Shown here in pieces: positions 18,922-27,820 of a stretch of 27,820 bases of DNA. Positions within the stretch are counted from its first letter, which is position 1. Each line of letters begins with the position of its first letter. The stretch lies in assembly GCA_029747585.1 (NCBI GenBank), contig JAPEVF010000605.1:1-27820 (forward strand), given 5' to 3'. The notes below the pieces were generated by a model. The model had not been told where the DNA came from. It was given only the letters and a program-made list of their open reading frames with translations, and made no database searches. This DNA is from Pleurotus djamor (taxonomy: Eukaryota > Basidiomycota > Agaricomycetes > Agaricales > Pleurotaceae). Position numbers and translations under genes: made by a program.

Positions 18922-21900
18922 TTGTGGTTTAAAGTAACTATTCCATCCAGTATTACTGAGAACCCGGAAACACAGATTGTCACTCATCTCCGAGCCCTCA
19001 TTGACTGTGGTGCCACGGGGATGTTTATGAACCCTGTGTTCGCCGATCGATGTGGTTTCGCTCGTCGTAGGCTTTCGTCACCCATCCCAGTGTTCAATGT
19101 CGATGGTACCCCGAATGAGAACGGCATGATTCGCGAAGTCGTTGAGCTAGTCTTGCGCTTCCGTGACCATACCAAACGAGCTCTCTTCGCGGTCACCAAC
19201 ATTGGTCGTCAGGACATCATCTTGGGGTATACCTGGCTTTGTCAGCATAACCCTGAGATTGATTGGGTGACAAAGGAGGTCTCGATGAGCCGGTGCCCAT
19301 CGATTTGCCGCACCTGTCGGGTTGAGGTAGGTCGCGAGCGTCGAGTACGCCAACGAGGATCTCGCCTGCTTCGGTCTTATCGTATGGGGCCAATCCCCCT
19401 GGTTGAGGAACTTCACTCTGATTCGTTGCCTGTTCTCCTTGAAACTGAGGAAGCAGATGAGGAAGAGGATGAGAGCGCAGAAGGCGAGAACTCTCCTGAG
19501 GATTACGATCCATTGGAGGGCGATCGGATCTTCTGCGCGGTTCCCCCTCCGACACCGGAGTATGCTCGATCTCTCCAAGCAGAACAGATTCGAGCGACTG
19601 AGACCATCTCGCAGCGACTGGCATCGGCGTTCCAGAAGAACAAGCCACCAGATCCGCGCAACGCCTCTCTACCTGCCAACTTCTTCGAAGAGTTCAACGC
19701 CGTCTTCTCCAAGGAATCCTTTGACGAACTACCCGAACGTCGACCTTGGGACCACGCGATTGAACTTGTCAAGGAGTACAAGCCTTTTGCCACCAAATGC
19801 TACCCACTCTCGCCGAACGAGCAACGCGAACTAGACGAATTCATTGAGGAGAATCTGGCCACTGGTCGGATTCGCCCCTCCAAGTCCCCTATCGCCTCGC
19901 CAGTCTTCTTCATCAAGAAGAAAGACGGTTCGCTTCGCCTCGTCCAGGACTATCGCAAACTCAACGCCTTGACCGTCAAGAACCGTTACCCCCTGCCACT
20001 CATATCCGAACTTGTCGATAAGCTGAAAGGAGCACGCTACTTCTCTAAGCTCGATGTTCGCTGGGGGTACAACAACGTACGGATTAAGGAAGGCGACGAG
20101 TGGAAGGCAGCATTCCGTACCAACCGCGGTCTCTTTGAACCGCTTGTCATGTTCTTCGGTCTCACCAACTCGCCGGCTACGTTCCAGAATATGATGAACG
20201 ACCTCTTCCGCGAACTTATCACTGAGGGAGTCGTCATCATCTACCTCGACGATATCCTCATCTACACCAAGACTCAGGAAGAACATCGTCGCGTTCTGAA
20301 GCGGGTTCTCCAGATCCTCAAGGAGAATAAGCTGTACCTCAGGCCGGAGAAGTGCGAGTTTGAGCAGACCAAGGTTGAGTACCTGGGTGTCATGGTGTCG
20401 GAAGGTAAAGTAGAGATGGATCCTGCAAAGGTCGCTGGTGTCNGNGANTGGCCAGCCCCNCGAAANGTGACTGAGCTGCAGTCTTTCGTNGGGTTNGTCA
20501 ACTTCTANCGTCGCTTNGTCCGTGANTTCTCCCACATAGCCCGTCCCCTCTTCNANCTCACCAGTGCAAAGGACTGGCATTGGACTGAGGTGGAGCAGGC
20601 CGCTTTTGATCAACTGAAACTGGCCATCACCTCTGAACCAATCCTTGCTCTACCTCATGAAGACAGGCCATACCGGGTGGAGGCAGACTCTTCTGACTTT
20701 GCTACTGGTGCAGTCCTCTCACAGCTGGACCCAACTGATCAGAAGTGGCATCCTGTTGCTTACTACTCCAAATCCCTCCAGGCAGCTGAACGAAACTATG
20801 AGATCCATGACAAGGAGATGCTCTCAATCATTCGTGCTCTGGAGGAATGGCGACACTTGCTGGAGGGGGCTACCCCGGACTTTGAAATCTGGACAGACCA
20901 CAAGAACTTGGAGTACTTTATGAAGGCACAGAAGCTGAATCGTCGACAAGCAAGGTGGTCTCTGTATCTTTCTCGCTTCAACTTCACTCTCCTCCATCGT
21001 CCTGGCAGATCAATGGGCAAGCCAGATGCTCTGTCTCGTCAAGCTGATCATGATGATGGCAAGAATGACAACCAGAACCTTGTCCTTCTCAAACCAGCTT
21101 ACTTTGCTATTCGAGCAACTGGCGTCACTCTAGAAGGGGAGGAGACAGTGGTTCTCGAGGACATCAGACAGGGTGTTAAGGACAGACGGTATGAGGATGC
21201 AGTTGCTAAGGCAGCAGAGCAGCTGAAGCGATCAAGGGCTCATAACCCTCGTATCCTCAGGACAGCTGAATGGCAACTGTCTGAGGGACTGCTCCTCTAC
21301 CGAGGTAAAGTCTATGTGCCAGATGTGAAGGACCTCCGTCGTCGTATTGTCGAGCAGCACCATGACTCCAAAGTAGCAGGGCATGCTGGCAGATTCAAGA
21401 CTCTAGAGCTGGTCTCTCGGAGTTATTGGTGGCCAAACATGTCTCGTTATGTTGGCAGTTATACTCGGCACTGTGATACATGCCAGCGCATGAAGACCAG
21501 GAGACAACTGCCCATGGGTGAGCTGAATCCACTAGAGGTTCCAAATGGTAGATGGGATCGGATCAGTGTGGACTTCATTGTGGAGCTGCCAGAGTCTGAT
21601 GGGTTTGATGCCATCATGAATGTGGTGGACTCTGTGAGCAAAAGAGCCCACTTCATACCCACTCACACATCCATCTCAGCCCTGGGTTCAGCAAACTTGT
21701 ACCTCCAACATGTCTGGAAGCTCCATGGCCTTCCCTCTTCTGTCCTGTCTGACAGAGGCACTCAGTTTGTTGCCCAGTTCACACGCGAGGTCTATCGGCT
21801 CCTTGACATCAAGCTGGCAAACTCCACTGCTTATCATCCTCAGACTGATGGGCAGACTGAACGCTGCAACCAAGAACTGGAACTCTACCTCCGGACCTTC

Positions 21901-22740
21901 TCAGACGAGCGGCAGAGTGACTGGGCTCGTCTACTCCCACTTGCTGAATTTGCCTACAACAATCATATCCACTCTGCTACTCAACAAACTCCATTCCTCC
22001 TTGACACTGGTCGACATCCTCGCATGGGCTTTGAACCAGCAAGGGAATCATCTCGCATTGAGTCAGCCAATGACTTTGTGTCTCGGATGAACTCTGCAGT
22101 TGAAGAAGCTAAATCTGCATTGGAGAAGGCCAGGGATGATATGAAGAAGTGGTATGATCGTCGCCGGGTACCTGCTCCAGAGTACAAGGTGGGCAGCAAG
22201 GTCTGGTTAGAGGCAAGTGACATCAACCTCCAGCGAGCATCAAAGAAGCTTGCTGCCCAGAGGCTTGGTCCATACAAGGTTCTGGCAAAGGTTGGCAAGG
22301 CATCATACAAGTTGCAGCTCCCTCAATCGCTTTCTCGCTTGCATCCTGTCTTCCCAGTTATCAAGCTCACACCCTATGATGAAGACCCAATTGAAGGACG
22401 TCGACCTCTGCCCCCACCTGATCCAGTTCTTGTTGATGGTCAAGAGGAATTTGTGGTTGAGGAGATTCTGGACAGCCGTCGACGACGCAACAGGTTGGAG
22501 TATTTGGTGAAGTGGAAAGGCTATGGAGTGGAGGCAAACAGCTGGGAACCACTGGCAAACTTCTCAAATGCTGATGACGACATTGCAGCTTTCCATCGCA
22601 AGCATCCTCAAGCCATCCGTGCAACTCTCTTTGAGATCATTGCTGGCACTCATGGTTTGGCTGATGTGGTACGCTCTTGGAGAGCAAAGCATGAGCCACA
22701 CGCGTCGAGACGCCGCGTCTTGAAGGGGGGGGTGATGTAA
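18922..22740 (+). CDS. pol: Ty3/gypsy chromovirus polyprotein (protease-RT-RNase H-integrase-chromodomain), 5' truncated
   Basis: One open frame of about 1272 codons; the first codon is TTG and the real start is missing. Order: retropepsin with DCGAT at 28-32 and ILGYTWL after it; reverse transcriptase with YLDD at 441-444; RNase H with Asp 589; integrase zinc finger (CDTC at 851-854), catalytic core Asp 884, Asp 944, Glu 980 (DD35E spacing); C-terminal chromodomain at about 1175-1230 (YLVKWKGYG). This is the architecture of chromoviruses, whose chromodomain targets integration to marked chromatin. Gag and the 5' LTR are absent. Ambiguous bases at 20443-20555 give unknown residues after the RT core but do not shift the frame. 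The stop codon overlaps the 3' LTR start. Confidence 0.93.
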   Translation: MWFKVTIPSSITENPETQIVTHLRALIDCGATGMFMNPVFADRCGFARRRLSSPIPVFNVDGTPNENGMIREVVELVLRFRDHTKRALFAVTNIGRQDIILGYTWLCQHNPEIDWVTKEVSMSRCPSICRTCRVEVGRERRVRQRGSRLLRSYRMGPIPLVEELHSDSLPVLLETEEADEEEDESAEGENSPEDYDPLEGDRIFCAVPPPTPEYARSLQAEQIRATETISQRLASAFQKNKPPDPRNASLPANFFEEFNAVFSKESFDELPERRPWDHAIELVKEYKPFATKCYPLSPNEQRELDEFIEENLATGRIRPSKSPIASPVFFIKKKDGSLRLVQDYRKLNALTVKNRYPLPLISELVDKLKGARYFSKLDVRWGYNNVRIKEGDEWKAAFRTNRGLFEPLVMFFGLTNSPATFQNMMNDLFRELITEGVVIIYLDDILIYTKTQEEHRRVLKRVLQILKENKLYLRPEKCEFEQTKVEYLGVMVSEGKVEMDPAKVAGVXXWPAXRXVTELQSFXGXVNFXRRXVRXFSHIARPLFXLTSAKDWHWTEVEQAAFDQLKLAITSEPILALPHEDRPYRVEADSSDFATGAVLSQLDPTDQKWHPVAYYSKSLQAAERNYEIHDKEMLSIIRALEEWRHLLEGATPDFEIWTDHKNLEYFMKAQKLNRRQARWSLYLSRFNFTLLHRPGRSMGKPDALSRQADHDDGKNDNQNLVLLKPAYFAIRATGVTLEGEETVVLEDIRQGVKDRRYEDAVAKAAEQLKRSRAHNPRILRTAEWQLSEGLLLYRGKVYVPDVKDLRRRIVEQHHDSKVAGHAGRFKTLELVSRSYWWPNMSRYVGSYTRHCDTCQRMKTRRQLPMGELNPLEVPNGRWDRISVDFIVELPESDGFDAIMNVVDSVSKRAHFIPTHTSISALGSANLYLQHVWKLHGLPSSVLSDRGTQFVAQFTREVYRLLDIKLANSTAYHPQTDGQTERCNQELELYLRTFSDERQSDWARLLPLAEFAYNNHIHSATQQTPFLLDTGRHPRMGFEPARESSRIESANDFVSRMNSAVEEAKSALEKARDDMKKWYDRRRVPAPEYKVGSKVWLEASDINLQRASKKLAAQRLGPYKVLAKVGKASYKLQLPQSLSRLHPVFPVIKLTPYDEDPIEGRRPLPPPDPVLVDGQEEFVVEEILDSRRRRNRLEYLVKWKGYGVEANSWEPLANFSNADDDIAAFHRKHPQAIRATLFEIIAGTHGLADVVRSWRAKHEPHASRRRVLKGGVM
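22722..22735 (+). other. Polypurine tract of the gypsy element
   Basis: GAAGGGGGGGGTGA immediately before TGTAAG. Such a tract primes plus-strand DNA synthesis at the border of the 3' LTR. Confidence 0.6.
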
Positions 22741-22850
22741 GGGGACACTCCATTTCCCTTACTATTTCTATTTCCTTTACTTTACTTTCACACTTCCCTA
22801 TTCCCCCTTCTCTTTCCCCTATCTGCCTATTTACCATTCTGATCCCGCCC
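22736..22850 (+). mobile_element. 3' LTR of the gypsy element, start only
   Basis: Begins TGTAAGGGGACAC right after the polypurine tract; pyrimidine-rich. The right end is not defined, because within about 120-200 bp the sequence becomes the reverse-oriented gypsy fragment. No 5' LTR is available for comparison. Confidence 0.4.
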
Positions 22851-23600
22851 ATGTGATTACATGGTGGCTTAGTACTGTATAGTCACTTTCCCAGGCACCT
22901 AGAGCCCATAGCCGCCTGCCTAGCATGTGGATCCTTAGACTATTCTCTTCGGATTTCCCCTTGCTAGGTGAGCTTCTCTCTGTATTAGGCAGTTCTATAT
23001 TTACCTTCGGATTTCCCCTTGCTAGTCTTGTCACTTGTGAGGTTGCCCTTACACATAGTGGGTTTCTGTGCAAGCCTCCTCTCCTTCTTCTTCCTTCAGA
23101 AGTCCTTAACTGTGGCATCCTACACTCCCGGGGACATCTAGTCATGGACACCTCTCCAGTCTTCCAGTCAATTTCAGGATTATGCTTTCTAAGCCAAGTT
23201 AGACCAATAATGGTTTCAACCTTGCCAAGATTGGTAACAAAGAAAGTCATCTTCTCCTGGTGTTCCTATCATCATATCAACCTTGTACTCCACCAATCCA
23301 GCTTGATTGTCTGTACTATCTACATTCCGTACAACAGTGGGATAGGATAGCTTGGTAAGATTGTTATTCTATTTCTTGGCATAGTCCAAATCAATAAAGG
23401 AATCTGAGGCTCCACAGTCAAGCATGGCCACCTTGAGATGACTCTGAGTGTCCAAAGTCTTAACTGCCAGCTGTAATGGTACATAATTCTCCTCTGAATA
23501 AGAACAATAGACAATTTTTTCTGCAAGTTTTGTGGGTGTGTAATGCACTCCCTTTTATATGCATGTTTTTGTGGTTTTCAAATAATATTATAGAAGAAGC
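22851..23600 (-). pseudogene. Decayed retropepsin region of a second gypsy element
   Basis: On the minus strand the protease motif LDCGASDSFIDLDYAKK is followed by a TAG (near 23372) and then by a frameshift (near 23250). After it FVTNLG, IIGLTWL, RKHNPEIDW and GEVSMTRCP follow, clearly homologous to ILGYTWL, HNPEIDW and EVSMSRCP in the plus-strand polyprotein. The two elements belong to related but different families. The pol part is missing at the left, where the plus-strand element ends. Confidence 0.75.
22947..23025. repeat. Two direct copies of a 21 bp sequence
   Basis: Bases 22947-22967 and 23005-23025 are identical (beginning CTTCGGATTTCCCC and ending TTGCTAG), 58 bp apart. They lie in the tail of the decayed protease region, in the same reading frame only by chance (58 is not a multiple of three). 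Confidence 0.8.
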
Positions 23601-23722
23601 ATCAGAAGAAGTTTTACATGGTGGGGTGATTTGTGGCAATACAAAAGGTGGAGTGGAGACTGGCAGTGGTACAAGAGGGGGAAAGGATTCTTGGGACATT
23701 AAGGAAACTGGATTGACACCAT

Positions 23723-24708
23723 CTAGTTTCCCTTTTGAAAAGACTGCCCAGCTTCAATGGAGTCAGAGAGGTCAATAAGTGGTGTTTCTTCCACTACTGC
23801 AGCCCTAATGTTCCTCTGTCCATGTGGGCAAAAGCGAGCAATGTGCCCCAACTGTCCACATTGATAGCAGGTCCTAGGATCCCTGGCACGAATAGGACCC
23901 CTGTTTGCTGGAGGTAGTGCTGCTGCTTGGGGAAACCTGGGTGGAAATTGCTGGGGTTGCGGATGTGGCTGGAAACGCTGGGGCTGGGGAATGCTCCATT
24001 GGGGTCTGGGAGTAGCTTGTGGACCTTGCCCTTGGGGAACTCGGCTTGAGGGTGGTTTAGCAGAAGCATTGGCTTTATTTTTGACTCTGCCTGGTTGGTC
24101 ATTTCCTCGTTGCCAATTCCTTTCAAAAGTGACTGCTTTTTCCTCCCACTCAGCCAAAGTGGTTTGATCGGAAACCTGGCCACTGGACCAAAGACGCTGA
24201 TACAACCCATTGTTAAGTCCTTTCTGGAAAAAGTACACCAAGGTGTCCTTTGGGAATTTGGAGGCAGTTTCCAGGGCAGTGAATTGCGCAATATACTCCT
24301 CAATGGGTTGAGATCCCTGTTTGATTTCATCCAGCTTGACCTGAGCTTTATGCTGATCCTGGACCTCCTCATAGAGTATCACAAATTCATCACAATGTGC
24401 CTGCAAGGATGCCAATGCATCAAACCGCCTATTGAAACAGTCAAATGCCTCAAGGATTTGAGTATTGGCAGTGTTCTGGGATAATTGCATATCTTGCTGT
24501 GATCGTTGCAGACTGTCAAATTGCTGCTCCAAAATCATGATACGGCGTGTCCAAAGATTATCTGGATCAGGTGCTAGGGTGGGANGAGGCAGGGGGGTAC
24601 TGGGGGGGAGGACANTATNGTCTGGGAGGAGGGATTGGCTTCAGAGTCCCATACACCTGATCCAGCACCCTGATAGGGATTATGTGAAGCTCCAGTCCCA
24701 GAACTCAT
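23723..24708 (-). pseudogene. gag: Gag of the second gypsy element, frameshifted
   Basis: ATG at 24708 (MSSGTGASHN). The first ~45 codons are in one frame; the rest (24538 to 23723) is in another. The shift falls at about 24570-24620, in G-tracts with ambiguous bases, so it may be a sequence error. The second part has a coiled helical segment, the typical retrotransposon-gag core (EYIAQFTALE, then FQKGL near the YFF), a Pro/Gln-rich linker and one zinc knuckle, CYQCGQLGHIARFC (CX2CX4HX4C), for RNA packaging. It is transcribed opposite to the plus-strand polyprotein, so it is not the lost Gag of that element in place. Confidence 0.85.
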
Positions 24709-24966
24709 GATTGGTGGTAATGTGGGAGATTGGTGAAGATGCCTTTCTCTCTGGACCAGTTGAGAGCGGTGGAGTGGGTTTCCCAGATAGGGATTTGTTT
24801 TAACAAATGGAGGAGTGGGAAAAGATGGGTGGTTGATTGGAACCAGGGTACACCTGTCTTGCTGAGCAGATAGGGTATGGCCTTCTTTCTTTACCAAGCA
24901 CCCTACGCACAGACCCTTCCCCAAAGGTTAGTGATCAGTCGGTGCCAAAAGCACCACCCAGAGAGT
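24709..24966 (-). other. Leader of the second gypsy element
   Basis: Sequence between the presumed LTR end and the Gag ATG. A GGTGCTTTTGGCACC inverted repeat lies near 24940-24955; its TGGTGC start could be part of a primer site, but the 10-base gap to the proposed LTR end makes this doubtful. Confidence 0.35.
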
Positions 24967-25316
24967 TGTCTAAACGTTACTCCGCTGGAGTATAGTCGCT
25001 GCTGTTTGTATCGGATGCACAGCTAGTGGCAACCAAAGGAATAGTGGGATTGGGAAGGGAGTGATTGATTGATTAATTGAATTGGGGTGGATGTCCAAGA
25101 AGTTCGTTCTTCTGTTAGGGCAACGCTATTTATAACTCACGTGAACCCCACAAGAATACTAGAAGCCAACAGGAAGGGAAGACGATGACCAAGGCAATTC
25201 AACCACTAGATGATAGCGGGAATCCTAAGAGAACAAACTTGAAGTCCTACCTCCTAGGGTCCCTCCAAGGCTGTACTAGCTAACCATAAGGGTATAATGA
25301 TCATGGATTGCTTACA
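24967..25316 (-). mobile_element. Probable 5' LTR of the second gypsy element
   Basis: On the minus strand it would run TGTAAGCAATCC (25316) to TTTAGACA (24967), about 350 bp, with TG...CA ends and a TATAAATAG box at about 25126-25134. The TGTAAG start resembles that of the plus-strand LTR (22736). No second LTR is present to prove the limits. Confidence 0.35.
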
Positions 25317-25813
25317 GCATATGACTGTCCTTTCTAGGCCAGAAAGCAGGGTCCACTTCAGGGGATAAATAGGAGGTCGGAAGAAACCATAACATATATT
25401 ATACCCTTGCATTCTCTATTCCTCGTTTATCTGACAGTTTATCCATGGCCAACAACCTTCCTTTCTTAGATTGCCCTTATGCTACAGTTTCTCTCGTTCC
25501 ATGTTTATTACAACTCTTACAATTACAATTACAAGTAACACTCCAAGTAAATCTCAGCAGTAGGCAGCAATAGTGGATAGTCAGTGACTTTCAAGATATG
25601 ATCACTTGTCCCACCAATACTATGGTTTATATTTGATTTGATCATAACTGACATAGCATGAATGTTTATTTTGCCAAATCAGGCAACAAAAGTCCAAGAT
25701 ATCCGACTAAATTTGCCAGTGAAACTCTCAAATTTTCGGGCTTGCAAAAATTATGGATGAAAGTTTCATTCAGGGAGTTGTATTCAAATGGCATCTCTGA
25801 GCAAAGTGTTCTT
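25317..25813. other. AT-rich spacer between two retroelements
   Basis: No gene, motif or repeat of note was found. It is AT-rich, with short AATTACAATTACAA runs near 25518. Confidence 0.4.
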
Positions 25814-26504
25814 TGTTGAAAGTAGTTAATGATGCAACACTTTGGATGATGAAAACTATCCCCAAGTAAGAGGGATTCGGCTAGCTGCTTACATAATGGT
25901 AATGCACAGAAGACCATGCCGGTGGAAGCTTAGGTTGCGGCCTTGAAGCACCCGCATCACGCTCTCGTGTGCGGAGTCAATGTATATATATAGTTCTATA
26001 GTTCATCTCTCTTCTCCATTAGTATTTAGTTGTAGATAAATTTATATCTAGCTGTGGGTGGATGCCGGTGTCCCAGATCACTATTTAGTGATGAAAAGTG
26101 CGGTCTAGATTGACCGTGGGAACAGTACATTGACTGTGAGAACAGTCAATTACTGATGGACCCTGTGCAAAGAATGCCTCCGGGTTCCACAACCAGGGCA
26201 AAGCTCGCGGAATCCTTATAACCCCGGAGATCAGGACAATGTTCTGCATCTGCCTGTTGTGGTCCGGAGCTGTGGAATTTCGGACGCGATTTAGTGGACA
26301 TGCACTCGAGCGGTTCTTGTCGAAAAGGTACCCGTGGGAACCTAAAAGGGGGGGTTTCCACCTATACCAGAAAAGGGACAACGGCACACTCTGGGACACT
26401 ATTGTTAGTTACATCAATCAATCAATATTATTATCACACGCTATTAGTGACACTTTCGCGTTCTTTGGTCTTCGGATCAATCAGTTATTAAGCAGGTTTC
26501 AACA
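25814..26504 (+). mobile_element. Probable 5' LTR of a Ty1/copia element
   Basis: The right end is set by the primer site at 26505. The last bases TTTCAACA are the exact inverse of TGTTGAAA at 25814-25821, giving 8 bp terminal inverted repeats and a 691 bp LTR. A TATATATATAG box lies at about 25983. Inside, a (T)GACCGTGGGAACAGT / TGACTGTGAGAACAGT direct repeat occurs near 26110. The 3' LTR is outside the window, so the left limit is inferred. Confidence 0.5.
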
Positions 26505-26516
26505 GGTTATGGGCCC
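26505..26516 (+). other. Primer binding site (half initiator-tRNA type)
   Basis: GGTTATGGGCCC is complementary to the anticodon stem-loop of initiator methionine tRNA (around CAT), as in Drosophila copia, which is primed by an internal tRNA fragment and not by the 3' CCA end. It directly follows the LTR end. Confidence 0.7.
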
Positions 26517-26814
26517 CGGCTTCTAAACCTTAGACCTCAGCTGATTATTTGAAACCATTGACCTGCCCTAAGTGAAACGAAAACTTCGGAATTATTGATC
26601 GATCAGTTGCCACATCACAAATCAAAAGCTTATTATTGATTGATCGGCTATTATTAGTGATCAAACCTTGATTTGCTATTGATTGATTGATACGAGTGTT
26701 ATAATCACGCTATCGGATATTATTAGTGTGTCTTTGTCTCTTGGCTGGGACTAGGTTGACTACCTAGGAAACTTATCGGATATTTTGGGAACTCTATCTT
26801 TATCCTCGATCACA

Positions 26815-27820
26815 ATGTCGGACTCCGCCATCAAAATCACCAAGCTCAACAATTCCAATTATCGCGAATGGGAGGGCGAGATGAAAGCCTTCTTGATGAG
26901 CAAGGGGTTGTGGAGATTGGTTAGTGGGCAAGAGGCAAAGCCTGCGGAGAGTGACAAGGATAAATTGGAGAAGTGGGAACTCAGAGCTGAGAAAGCTTAT
27001 GGTGATATGTTCCTGGCAATGGAGCCGGACCAAAGAGTTCATATCCGAGAGGTTCAGAGTTCTGATCCGGTTGCCGTTTGGGCGGCACTGGAAAAGGTCC
27101 ATCTGTCAAAGAAGGCTGGAGCGCGGTTCAATGCCTATGACGACCTCTTCAACATCAGGAAAGAAGAGGGTGAAAGTCTTATGGTTCTGGGTACCAGGAT
27201 AGAGCAGGCAATGGCAAATATTCAAAATCTTCGCCCTAAGGACTTCTCAGTTGAAAAGCTGGATGGAGAACTTCAATGCATGGCATTGATCAGGGCCTTG
27301 ACAGATGAATACAAACATTTATCATCAGCCTTGTTGCTTGTTGAAGAGTTGGACAAGGACACGATCCTGCAGGCCTTCAGGAGTGAAGAACTCAACAGGC
27401 AGCGAACCGAGGCAGCCAATAGGGTGGTTGCAGGAGGAGGCTCCAGAGGAAGGAATAGAGGCAGAGGTGGATTTCGAGGACGAGGGCGGCCCTATGGCAA
27501 TGGTACAAGTCTCCAGCGAAATCAATGTGCCAGTTGCAAGAAATTCGGTCACTGGGCAAATGAATGCCCCGAAAATCGCGCGTTTGAAGGAGGGAACACC
27601 CCCTTCAGTGGGAATAACAGTGGGCCAAGTGGGAACCATGCCAAACAGGCAGCAGAGGAGCAAGCAGACTTCGTAACTGAATTTGCGGGACAAGTTAGTA
27701 CTTTGTTGGATAATGCATTTGCTACATCTTCTAACCATGATCATTGGAATGCAGACACAGGGGCCACTTCTCATATGACCCCTCGACGAGAGTGGATTCG
27801 CAATTACACCCCCATGAAAA
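26815..27820 (+). CDS. gag-pol: Ty1/copia Gag-Pol polyprotein, N-terminal part
   Basis: ATG at 26815; the frame is open to the end of the window (335 codons, no stop). Residues 1 to about 200 are a typical copia Gag (UBN2-like): KLNNSNYREWEGEM near the start, then a helical region. Then come a Gly/Arg-rich stretch (about 210-230) and a zinc knuckle CASCKKFGHWANEC (238-251, CX2CX4HX4C) for RNA binding. The aspartic protease begins with DTGATSHM at 314. Integrase, RT and RNase H lie beyond the window. With no defects visible, this copy may be young. The leader 26517-26814 has ATCAATCAATC and GATTGATTGAT tracts. Confidence 0.93.
   Translation, partial: MSDSAIKITKLNNSNYREWEGEMKAFLMSKGLWRLVSGQEAKPAESDKDKLEKWELRAEKAYGDMFLAMEPDQRVHIREVQSSDPVAVWAALEKVHLSKKAGARFNAYDDLFNIRKEEGESLMVLGTRIEQAMANIQNLRPKDFSVEKLDGELQCMALIRALTDEYKHLSSALLLVEELDKDTILQAFRSEELNRQRTEAANRVVAGGGSRGRNRGRGGFRGRGRPYGNGTSLQRNQCASCKKFGHWANECPENRAFEGGNTPFSGNNSGPSGNHAKQAAEEQADFVTEFAGQVSTLLDNAFATSSNHDHWNADTGATSHMTPRREWIRNYTPMK

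Noticed and set aside
19831..20613. 260-residue minus-strand frame
   Set aside because: Antisense shadow of the gypsy reverse transcriptase.

Overview
The window looks like a repeat-rich part of a basidiomycete (probably Agaricomycete) genome. The evidence is the many 40-75 bp introns with GTRNGT donors and short YAG acceptors, a pepsin-like secreted protease cut by five short introns, a chromodomain Ty3/gypsy polyprotein, a Ty1/copia element, and interspersed N runs typical of a draft assembly. No rRNA, tRNA or CRISPR locus was found.

The left two thirds (1-18616) is a head-to-tail array of a roughly 9.05 kb unit: copy A 1-9034, copy B 9035-18137, and copy C 18138-18616, which is cut off at its TATA box. 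Each full unit has the same layout. (i) A ~480 bp block, almost identical between copies, ends at a CTATAAATA box. (ii) A rightward, intron-dense stretch follows: short leader exons, then repeated exon modules around a YSSPSAYT peptide, then a degenerate multi-exon gene whose exon lengths are conserved between A and B. (iii) A purine-biased stretch follows whose minus strand is Ser/Pro-rich. (iv) A ~1.5 kb central segment DIFFERS between the copies: A has an intact TDP2-like endonuclease/exonuclease/phosphatase gene on the minus strand, and B has a 3'-truncated A1 aspartic protease gene on the plus strand. (v) A shared right arm holds a leftward TATA box and the first ~34 codons of the leftward gene, then an array of hairpin-bearing short exons read leftward from a third TATA box.

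The main result is therefore a tandem unit with conserved arms and a swapped central gene. In A, the shared arm supplies promoter, start codon and N-terminus to the nuclease gene. The exon arrays on either side read toward the centre. I do not recognise the degenerate gene or the repeat-exon peptides, and I see no transposase, so the mechanism is open.

The right third (18617-27820) is retrotransposon nest: a degenerate AGTAACT-type repeat; a 5'-truncated chromoviral Ty3/gypsy protease-RT-RNase H-integrase-chromodomain frame (plus); a decayed gag-protease half of a different gypsy element in opposite orientation (minus) with a probable LTR; and the 5' end of an apparently intact Ty1/copia element (LTR, half-tRNA primer site, Gag, start of protease) running off the window.

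Caution: ambiguous bases in copy B fall exactly where copies A and C differ, so parts of the array may be collapsed or misjoined in assembly.
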